A stretch of DNA of 64,000 nucleotides from Eubacterium ventriosum (lineage in GTDB: Bacteria > Bacillota > Clostridia > Lachnospirales > Lachnospiraceae): positions 124,001-188,000 of the forward strand of contig NZ_CP102282.1 of the NCBI RefSeq assembly GCF_025150745.1. The letters are read 5' to 3'. The position numbers and the translations under genes are program-made. This document shows positions 55,489 to 64,000 of the stretch, piece by piece; positions within the stretch are counted from its first letter, which is position 1, and every line of letters starts with the position of its first letter. The notes under the pieces were generated by a model. The model searched no databases. It was not told the origin of the DNA and was given only the letters and a program-made list of their open reading frames with translations.

Positions 55489-55588
55489 TTTTCCTCCTAA
55501 CCTGTCACTGCCATAAATAAACATATTTTATGCATAATTATCTAATACACTTTGACAACATCTTTTAACATAACACTATTATACCTGA

Positions 55589-56407
55589 CTATTTTCTCTT
55601 TAGAAATGCCAAATTTCCAATAATGCAAAATATAATAAACATACACAAATTAGCAACAACAACGCTTGCTCCGGCAGGAATTGAAAAAGCGTATGAACAA
55701 AGCAAACCTGCCGTAAAATTTATTACCGCAAGAATTGCAGAACATATCGTTACACTTAAAAAGCTTTTAAAAACTCTCATTGAAGTAAGCGCCGGAAAAA
55801 TAATAAGACTTGAAATCAACATTGCTCCCATCATTTTTATTCCAAGTACAACAGTTACCGCCGTAAAAATAGAAATAAGTGTATTGTACATTCCAACTTT
55901 CACACCTGTTGCTTTCGAAAAACTTTCATCGAAAGTCACTGCGAAAATTCTATGATAGCAAAATCCAAACATTATAAGTACAACAACAGACAGTACAACA
56001 CTAAAAATAACATCATCTTTAGACATTGCCAAAATACTACCAAACATATAACTACACACATCTGTGCTAAGTCCTGTTGTTAACGATGTAACAATAACAC
56101 CAATTGCCAGTGATGAAGCTGACACCATAGCTATTGCCGCATCACTTTTCATCTTACCGTTTTCTGCCAATCTAAGTAAGAAAAAGGCTGCAATTATAAC
56201 AATTGGTATTGAAAACTTAATTGGTGCAAATCCCAAAGCTATTGCTATGGACAATGCTCCAAATGAAACGTGTGACAAACCGTCACCTATCATTGAATAT
56301 CTTTTTAAAACAAGGCTGACGCCTAAAAGAGCTGCGCAAAGTGATACCAATACTCCTCCGATAAAAGCCCTCTGTATAAATCCATGGGCAAACATTTCAC
56401 TAATCAT
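55589..56407 (-). CDS. znuB: Zinc ABC transporter permease
   Basis: The 272-residue ABC-3 permease has about eight helices, with RAFIGGVLVSLCAALLGVSL, GDGLSHVSFGALSIAIALG and the metal-path-like SLIIFPALTSMRVFKSF. It forms the zinc channel with ZnuC. ATG 56407 overlaps the znuC end (ATGATTAG) by eight bases, with GGAGG eight bases upstream; a longer frame to 56479 lies inside znuC and is not used. Last gene of the zinc operon. Confidence 0.93.
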   Translation of the reverse strand: MISEMFAHGFIQRAFIGGVLVSLCAALLGVSLVLKRYSMIGDGLSHVSFGALSIAIALGFAPIKFSIPIVIIAAFFLLRLAENGKMKSDAAIAMVSASSLAIGVIVTSLTTGLSTDVCSYMFGSILAMSKDDVIFSVVLSVVVLIMFGFCYHRIFAVTFDESFSKATGVKVGMYNTLISIFTAVTVVLGIKMMGAMLISSLIIFPALTSMRVFKSFLSVTICSAILAVINFTAGLLCSYAFSIPAGASVVVANLCMFIIFCIIGNLAFLKRK

Positions 56408-57110
56408 TTGCTGCACCTCCCAAAAACATATTTGAAACATTTGATTTCTTATATTCCTCAACTGTTCCAAAGAAATCATTTTCCTGTTCTAAATGCAAAA
56501 TATGTGTTGCATAATTTAAAGCATTCTTTATATCATGACTAACCATAATAATTGTTACATTCTCTTTCTTGTTTAAATCCTTTATAGTTTCATAAAGCTC
56601 CATTGAAGCTGCCGGATCAAGCCCTGTTACAGGTTCATCCAAAATCAAAACGCTGTCTGTTGCACAAAGTGCCCTTGCGAGAAGAACTCTTTGCTGCTGT
56701 CCTCCTGACAACTCTCTATAGCAACGCTTTTTCAAATCCAAAATATTAAGCTTCTCCATATTTTTTTCAGCCTCTGCCTTGTCTTTCTTATTATAAAATG
56801 GACATCTATGATCGTTATTTAGCACCCCTGACAAAACTACTTCCCAAACACTTGCCGGAAAATCTTTCTGTGCCTGTGTCTGCTGTGGCAAATATCCTAC
56901 TCCTTTGTGATTTTTTCCCTGCACATTGGCAATAACTTCGCCATTTAAAGGTTTAATCAACCCTAATAATGTCTTTATAAGTGTACTTTTTCCTGTACCA
57001 TTTTCACCAACAACACAAAGATAATCTCCTTGGTCGATTTTAAAATTCAAATTTTTTGCAACTACTTTATTTTCGTAACCTAACGTTACGTCTTTACATT
57101 CAAAAATCAT
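56400..57110 (-). CDS. znuC: Zinc ABC transporter ATPase
   Basis: The 236-residue ATPase has Walker A GENGTGKSTLIKTL, GVGYLPQQTQAQKDFPASVW as Q-loop, signature LSGGQQQRVLL, Walker B LILDEPVTGLDP and H-loop VSHDIK. ATG 57110 has AGGAG seven bases upstream; an ATG two codons earlier overlaps the znuA stop. Middle gene of znuACB. Confidence 0.94.
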   Translation of the reverse strand: MIFECKDVTLGYENKVVAKNLNFKIDQGDYLCVVGENGTGKSTLIKTLLGLIKPLNGEVIANVQGKNHKGVGYLPQQTQAQKDFPASVWEVVLSGVLNNDHRCPFYNKKDKAEAEKNMEKLNILDLKKRCYRELSGGQQQRVLLARALCATDSVLILDEPVTGLDPAASMELYETIKDLNKKENVTIIMVSHDIKNALNYATHILHLEQENDFFGTVEEYKKSNVSNMFLGGAAND

Positions 57111-57112
57111 TA

Positions 57113-58303
57113 TCATTCTCCTAATGCTATTTTTAAGTTATTAACATTTTCCTTCATTAAATCAACATAAGTTACTCCGCTGTCAAACTGTTTCTGCGTA
57201 ATATTATGACAGGAATTAAACTGAAGCGGTTTTGCTCCTGTGTCAGTTTCAATTGCGTCCGCCACAATATGACTGCTTAATTCCAAATAAAATACAGCCT
57301 TAATATTGTCTTCCTTAATCTTGTCCACAAGGAACCCAATAGTTTTGGCACTAGGCTCCATATCACTTCCACATCCCGGAAAAGCTGCATAATACTTTAA
57401 GCCATATTCCTTTGCAAAATACTGTAACGGAAACTTGTCCGCAAAAATAATTTCGTTAATCTTAGCATTTTCGACAATAGTTCTAAATTCATTATCCAGC
57501 TCTTTTAACTGACTTATATAGTTTTCAGCATTCTTCTGAAAATTTTCTTTTTCTTCTGGCAAAGCCTTACTTAATGTTTCACAGATTTTCTCTGTCATAA
57601 TTATTTCATTAACAGGTGAAGTCCATATATGTTCATCTGTTTCTTCGTGTTCCTCTTCTGAATCTTCATTATGAAACTCCGAATCATTTGAACTATCTTC
57701 ACTGTGATTATCTTCCTTATGATTTTCCTCGCTATGACTATCCTCTTTATGTTTTTCCTTGTTATGGTTGTCTTCTTTATGACTGTGCTCATCATGGTCG
57801 TGTTCTTCGAATCTTGTATCCATTCCTTCCACAATCTCTTCATTAAGAACGTCAACATAATCCATCATTTTCATCTGAATCTGATTCTTATTATTTAAGG
57901 AATCAAGCAACGTATCAATCCATGTTTCAAGTGAACCACCATTATATATAAGCACATCCGCATTTTCCATCTGAATAACATCGCTAGGTGTTGGTTCAAA
58001 AGAATGACTGTCCTGTCCCGGTGTAACAGTCATCTTTAAATCAATTCCCTTAACATCCCCTATAACCGCTCTTGCCATATCATAATATGGAAAAAGAGAA
58101 GTCACTATTTTCAATCTATAGTTATCTTCTTTTTCAGTAGTTTTGCCGCAACCAGTCATTCCCAAAATCATAGATATGGTCACAATAAAAACTACTGATT
58201 TTCTTAAAAATTCTGTTTTCCTGCTAAATTTGTTTTCTCGAATAAATTCTTTTTTCAAAATTTTATTTTTCGAAAATACTTTTATAACTCTATTACTTTT
58301 CAT
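57113..58303 (-). CDS. znuA: Zinc-binding lipoprotein with His-rich loop
   Basis: The 396-residue protein is a cluster A-I metal-binding protein. The lipobox LGMTGC lies near residue 52, after an unusually long basic start of about 30 residues that may be a misplaced start. ZnuA motifs are SLFPYYDMARAVIGDVKG, TPGQDSHSFEPTPSDV and LIYNGGSLETWIDTLL. The His/Glu/Asp-rich loop (about 165-220; HDHDEHSHKEDNHNKEKHKE and more) is a zinc-scavenging insert. It ends ...LGE, joined to znuC with ATGATAATG. It binds Zn(II) outside the cell. No zinc-unrelated role is indicated. Confidence 0.93.
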   Translation of the reverse strand: MKSNRVIKVFSKNKILKKEFIRENKFSRKTEFLRKSVVFIVTISMILGMTGCGKTTEKEDNYRLKIVTSLFPYYDMARAVIGDVKGIDLKMTVTPGQDSHSFEPTPSDVIQMENADVLIYNGGSLETWIDTLLDSLNNKNQIQMKMMDYVDVLNEEIVEGMDTRFEEHDHDEHSHKEDNHNKEKHKEDSHSEENHKEDNHSEDSSNDSEFHNEDSEEEHEETDEHIWTSPVNEIIMTEKICETLSKALPEEKENFQKNAENYISQLKELDNEFRTIVENAKINEIIFADKFPLQYFAKEYGLKYYAAFPGCGSDMEPSAKTIGFLVDKIKEDNIKAVFYLELSSHIVADAIETDTGAKPLQFNSCHNITQKQFDSGVTYVDLMKENVNNLKIALGE

Positions 58304-58334
58304 AATTTAATAAACACTTTCATAAATCATTATT

Positions 58335-58754
58335 TTATTTATTTTTTTCTCCACACTTTCCGCATTTCTCGCATTTTCCATAGAATATAGTTTTCTTAGG
58401 ATTAATACTAAAATGATGGTCTGCGTTCACGTGACTATATAACTCCGCCAAATGATGGCATTCCATCTTCGTCACTTCTCCGCACTCTTCACATTTAATA
58501 TAGAAACAATCCTGATTTTCACCCTGTTCTATGTACTGAAAGCAAGCGCCCGGCTGACCTTCCACGCTAAACTTCGTTACAATACCATCCTTCTCCATTT
58601 TTTCTAAATGTCTGTAAATAGTTGTTAGTCCCACTGAACAGTCATTCTCTTTCAAAAAATTTTCTATATCCATAACAGTAACATAGCCATCTTTGTGCAT
58701 TTCGAGACACTCCTTAATAGCTGACTGCTGTTTTGTTTTATACTTTCCTGCCAC
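58335..58754 (-). CDS. zur: Fur-family regulator, probably Zur
   Basis: The 139-residue protein has the Fur winged helix (KTKQQSAIKECLEMHKDGYV, SVGLTTIYRHLEKMEKDGIV), a metal site with VEGQPGACFQYIEQG, and two Cys pairs (CEECGEV and CEKCGKCG) for structural zinc. The C-terminus is Cys/Lys-rich with an extra CG repeat. It directly precedes znuA, so zinc control is the best call over iron or peroxide. The start is GTG 58754 after AGAGGAA. The two palindromes bracketing its promoter suggest autoregulation. Confidence 0.9.
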   Translation of the reverse strand: MAGKYKTKQQSAIKECLEMHKDGYVTVMDIENFLKENDCSVGLTTIYRHLEKMEKDGIVTKFSVEGQPGACFQYIEQGENQDCFYIKCEECGEVTKMECHHLAELYSHVNADHHFSINPKKTIFYGKCEKCGKCGEKNK

Positions 58755-58853
58755 AGTAATTCCTCTCTATACTTTCTTATATATTTTGCACAAAATATCC
58801 TTTATTTTAGGCATTAGTGCAATTCCTTATCTCCTTTGACAATAATTCCAATT

Positions 58854-58917
58854 TGAAAATCCTTTTCATTTTATACTTCTTCTGCTAAATTGTCAATTAA
58901 TTTGAAAACCTTTTTCA
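58854..58917 (-). promoter_or_regulatory. Promoter of the zur-znu operon with two palindromic operators
   Basis: TGAAAATCCTTTTCA (58854-58868) and TGAAAACCTTTTTCA (58903-58917) are two 15-bp palindromes 49 bp apart, part of a 23-bp near-identical repeat. The promoter between them is TTGACA (58891-58896) and TAAAAT (58868-58873) with 17 bp spacing. One operator overlaps the -10 end and the other lies just upstream of the -35. Confidence 0.75.
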
Positions 58918-58925
58918 TTTTTAAT

Positions 58926-58965
58926 AAAAAAAGAGCCTCTACAAATTGCTGTAGAATGCCCTTTT
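58926..58965 (-). terminator. Terminator of the 177-residue membrane protein gene
   Basis: TCTACA pairs with TGTAGA, extended by GGGC/GCTC pairing, and the minus strand runs into TTTTTTTATT. Confidence 0.75.
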
Positions 58966-58997
58966 ACTCCGAATATATTTATGCCTCTTTCTGCCAA

Positions 58998-59531
58998 TTA
59001 TGCAACATAATAGTACACGTAATGTCCGTCATCTCCTGACCTTCTTACATATACCATATCTCCTTCTTTAATATTATTAAAATCAGTCTTTCTATTTACA
59101 ATAACATAATCCTGCATCAAAGCTTCATCAGCCTCACAAATAATAAAAAATTTCTGTTGTCTAATAACCGTCAAATCATCAACATAAAGCTTTGTTTTCA
59201 CTTTCAGTTTAATAATTTGAGTCTTTTTGCTCTTATACTCAAGTCGCTCTTTTATCTTTAATATTACATAAGATAACAAATTAAATCCAACAAAAATTAT
59301 TGTCGCCACAATATATATCTTCTCATAATATCCCGGATTAGAATGTAACCATGGCGAAATCCTATGCGCAATTATTTGAAAAATAATCCCAATTATAACT
59401 AAAACGACGGATACTCCTAAAAACTTCAACCATGTTCTTCTATTTTTAACTTTATAGCCTCTTCTAATTTCCATATCTTCATCTTCTGTTGCAATATGAA
59501 AATTCTGTTCTCTAATATATGCCTTATCCAT
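58998..59531 (-). CDS. Membrane protein of unknown function with C-terminal soluble domain
   Basis: The 177-residue protein has a cytoplasmic start (about 1-33, acidic then RRGYKVKNRRTWLK), two membrane segments (about 35-55 and 70-90) and a basic coiled region (KIKERLEYKSKKTQIIKLKVK). A C-terminal beta-rich domain (about 110-177) has TKLYVDDLTVIRQQK and YVIVNRKTDFNNI. The last part ends in HYVYYYVA, an OB- or NfeD-like pattern (weak). GGGAG lies eight bases before ATG 59531. It stands alone between the tRNA terminator and the zur promoter. I do not recognise the family. Confidence 0.65.
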   Translation of the reverse strand: MDKAYIREQNFHIATEDEDMEIRRGYKVKNRRTWLKFLGVSVVLVIIGIIFQIIAHRISPWLHSNPGYYEKIYIVATIIFVGFNLLSYVILKIKERLEYKSKKTQIIKLKVKTKLYVDDLTVIRQQKFFIICEADEALMQDYVIVNRKTDFNNIKEGDMVYVRRSGDDGHYVYYYVA

Positions 59532-59667
59532 AATTCATACTCCCTTATTTAGCTTAAAATATTAAATAATATAGCATATGAAAATATTTTTCACAACAAT
59601 GGCGTAATTATTCCCAAAATGTCTGACAGACGGCAGTCCTTTACTTCACACCTTGAATGTTTATTAA

Positions 59668-59699
59668 TAAAAAAAATAACCCCTGATGATCATCAGGGG
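59668..59699 (-). terminator. Terminator of the rRNA-tRNA operon
   Basis: CCCCTGATGATCATCAGGGG (59680-59699) is a perfect palindrome, followed on the minus strand by TTATTTTTTTT. Confidence 0.9.
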
Positions 59700-59703
59700 C
59701 AAG

Positions 59704-59777
59704 TGTGCGTGACAGGATTCGAACCCACGACCTTCTGGTCCGTAGCCAGACGCTCTATCCAACTGAGCTACACGCAC
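59704..59777 (-). tRNA. tRNA-Arg (anticodon ACG)
   Basis: 74 nt. Acceptor GTGCGTG/CACGCAC, anticodon loop CTACGGA, GTTCGAATC T-arm, discriminator A. The CCA is not encoded. ACG is read as inosine-CG after editing. Confidence 0.97.
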
Positions 59778-59808
59778 ATAAGCACCTCTTTTGGAGATGC
59801 TTGCTTAA

Positions 59809-59892
59809 TGCCGGCGACCGGAATCGAACCGGTACTGTGTTGCCACAACAGGATTTTAAGTCCTGCGCGTCTGCCAGTTCCGCCACGCCGGC
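59809..59892 (-). tRNA. tRNA-Leu (anticodon TAA)
   Basis: 84 nt with a long variable arm, as expected for class II tRNA. Acceptor GCCGGCG/CGCCGGC, anticodon loop CTTAAAA, discriminator A. Confidence 0.97.
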
Positions 59893-59915
59893 ATTGTACT
59901 GTTTAATTGTACAAG

Positions 59916-59988
59916 TGGGACCTACAGGGCTCGAACCTGTGACCCCCTGCTTGTAAGGCAGATGCTCTCCCAGCTGAGCTAAGATCCC
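59916..59988 (-). tRNA. tRNA-Val (anticodon TAC)
   Basis: 73 nt. Acceptor GGGATCT/AGGTCCC with two G-U/U-G pairs, anticodon loop CTTACAA, discriminator A. Confidence 0.97.
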
Positions 59989-60112
59989 ATGCTTTAGGTT
60001 TGTTTTCTCCCGTCCTCACGGGCTGTGCTGGATTTGTTTTCATCAGGATTTCTCACAACCTTGTTGGTTTCATCCTCCTGATGTCATTGCAATCATGAAT
60101 AATCACAATAAG

Positions 60113-60186
60113 TGGACCTGCGGGGACTCGAACCCGGGACCGACCGGTTATGAGCCGGTTGCTCTAACCAACTGAGCTACAGGTCC
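60113..60186 (-). tRNA. tRNA-Met, elongator type (anticodon CAT)
   Basis: 74 nt. Acceptor GGACCTG/CAGGTCC is fully paired, so it is not the initiator. Anticodon loop CTCATAA. A lysidine-modified Ile tRNA cannot be excluded from sequence alone. A 124-bp spacer with two hairpins separates it from tRNA-Val. Confidence 0.92.
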
Positions 60187-60195
60187 TCACATGAA

Positions 60196-60268
60196 AGCCG
60201 ATGAACGGACTCGAACCGTTAACCTGCTGATTACAAATCAGCTGCTCTGCCAATTGAGCCACATCGGC
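60196..60268 (-). tRNA. tRNA-Thr (anticodon TGT)
   Basis: 73 nt. Acceptor GCCGATG/CATCGGC, anticodon loop TTTGTAA, discriminator U. Confidence 0.97.
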
Positions 60269-60283
60269 GTATGAATTTCTTAG

Positions 60284-60355
60284 TGACTCCAAGGGGATTT
60301 GAACCCCTGTTACCGCCGTGAAAGGGCGGTGTCTTAACCGCTTGACCATGGAGCC
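60284..60355 (-). tRNA. tRNA-Glu (anticodon TTC)
   Basis: 72 nt. Acceptor GGCTCCA/TGGAGTC (one G-U pair), anticodon loop CTTTCAC, discriminator A. Confidence 0.97.
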
Positions 60356-60444
60356 TTGTTTCTTTTCTCTGTCCCTGTTCTTTTTTTTCCTGTCTTTTCT
60401 TTCCTCTTCCCCGTCTTTCGCACCTGTTTTTTAATGCAAAAAAG

Positions 60445-60516
60445 CTCCCCGAGTAGGGCTCGAACCTACAACCCCTCGGTTAACAGCCGAGTGCTCTACC
60501 ATTGAGCTATCGAGGA
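60445..60516 (-). tRNA. tRNA-Asn (anticodon GTT)
   Basis: 72 nt. Acceptor TCCTCGA/TCGGGGA with a G-U pair, anticodon loop CTGTTAA, discriminator G. It is the likely ligand of the aspS T-box if the AAC specifier is right. Confidence 0.97.
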
Positions 60517-60623
60517 TTATTCCTTCAGCCTTCGCTGAAACTGTTATTCTTTTTGATTATACGCTCAAAACCACACACTGAAATCCTTCATCCGGGGAGA
60601 TAACTCCTCTTTCCTTCCTTCAT

Positions 60624-63512
<2,889 letters not shown>

Positions 63513-63837
63513 ATTACCCTGTTGCATAGCGTTGCAACAGTTGGTCGGTCTGAGTTGTTCTCAGTTTGTAACTTGCGTTACTTGTGTTTACTCTTGAATG
63601 ATTTCTCATTCTTTCTTCGCATCTTTCGATGCGCCTCGGATGTCTTGAAATTGGCATGTTCGTTTTTATACAAACATTTATTTCTAGATATTTCAGTATG
63701 TAGTTTTCAATGTACAATCTTTTATTCTTGTTGACTGTTTTTAATCAGTCATTACATGCTAAAATTTCTTTTAACATCTAATCACTGGTCAAACCAGCAT
63801 CTATGTAAAACATTCTCATGAATGATTTCTTTTTAAA
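63513..63837 (-). other. Spacer between 5S and 23S rRNA
   Basis: About 325 bp, AT-rich, with no tRNA. Near the 23S end the minus strand has GTTGCAACGCTATGCAAC (inverted repeat). Short frames here have no support. It probably holds RNase processing stems. Confidence 0.6.
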
Positions 63838-63954
63838 TCCGGCAGCCACCTGCTCTCCCATGCCGTCTCCAGCATAGTACCATGGGCCGCTTGGGTCTTA
63901 ACCATCGTGTTCGGGATGTGGACGGGTGTTTCCCCCAGGCGCATCGCCACCGGA
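63838..63954 (-). rRNA. 5S ribosomal RNA
   Basis: 117 nt on the minus strand. The ends TCCGG/CCGGA pair. Conserved parts are GGGGGAAACACCCGTCCACA and CCCGAACACGATGG, with GGTACTATGCTGGAGACGGC. It lies upstream of 23S in transcription order, so the order here is 5S-23S-tRNAs. 46 bp of unassigned sequence follow to the window end; 16S was not seen. Confidence 0.95.
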
Positions 63955-64000
63955 AGTTTCTTTGTTCCTTTTAGGAACATTCATAATTGAACAGCATCAT

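Noticed and set aside
58755-58830. A 14-codon frame before zur (ATG in CTAATGCC)
   Set aside because: The nearest ribosome site is about 15 bases away and the frame has no family; chance is likely.
59619-59956. Short plus-strand frames over the tRNA cluster
   Set aside because: They lie across intact tRNA genes on the other strand.
60001-60112. Hammerhead-ribozyme-like pieces (CTGATGA, CCCGTGAGGACGGG, GAAAAC) between tRNA-Met and tRNA-Val on the minus strand
   Set aside because: The CTGATGA is part of a stem with ATCAGGA, a 17-nt stretch separates it from the possible stem II, and no consistent three-stem fold with a cleavage site can be drawn. Processing hairpins are more likely.

Overview
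The window is low-GC DNA from an anaerobic Firmicute, most like a Lachnospiraceae-type clostridium. This rests on LL-diaminopimelate aminotransferase (DapL), a GSI glutamine synthetase paired with an ANTAR regulator, an Agr-type peptide quorum-sensing locus, a FeoA-FeoB fusion, strong GGAGG ribosome binding sites and lipoprotein signal peptides. No prophage, insertion sequence or cas gene was seen. The genus cannot be fixed from the sequence alone.

Layout. 0-0.6 kb: two broken genes abut (a surface-protein fragment and the tail of an XRE regulator). 0.6-9.8 kb: glnA-ANTAR-dapL operon, an L,D-transpeptidase lipoprotein, RNase H with an RNA/DNA-hybrid-binding domain, a small lipoprotein, a HAD phosphatase and aspS under a T-box whose specifier reads as Asn (AAC). 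9.8-16.2 kb: feoAB fusion, an amidase pair and an agrD-agrB-agrA-agrC locus with a previously uncalled 48-residue AgrD. 16.8-18.8 kb: polysaccharide deacetylase and aldose 1-epimerase.

19.5-37.8 kb is the main accessory block: an SDR, an MFS exporter/importer, an esterase-fold protein lacking its catalytic His, a beta-propeller lactonase, a YesN-type AraC response regulator, an Opp-type ABC transporter, a neutral-ceramidase-like protein, two type-B carboxylesterases, a SnoaL/NTF2-like protein and an HSL-family esterase. A ~22-bp motif recurs upstream of four transcription units in this block, which suggests one regulon for uptake and hydrolysis of an unknown ester or lactone.

38.0-42.7 kb: AIM24-family protein, ~800 bp of intergenic repeats in three families, an NhaC antiporter, a Cof-type phosphatase. 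42.7-49.9 kb: the phosphate regulon (Na/Pi transporter, PhoB-like regulator, phoU, pstBACS), with candidate Pho boxes upstream of three units and no PhoR kinase. PstS is circularly permuted relative to classical PstS. 49.8-50.3 kb: a 28-bp perfect palindrome and a four-unit hairpin array with an exact 94-bp period. 50.4-59.5 kb: yqeY, YgiQ radical SAM protein, a TPR-DUF4037-DUF4125 fusion, and a zur-znuA-znuC-znuB zinc operon with two matching palindromes bracketing its promoter. 59.7-64 kb: seven tRNAs, 23S rRNA and 5S rRNA, all on the minus strand, with 5S upstream of 23S (non-canonical order).

The most unusual items are the hairpin-repeat arrays, the permuted PstS, the shared operator of the ester regulon, the Asn-type T-box on aspS, and the 5S-23S order.
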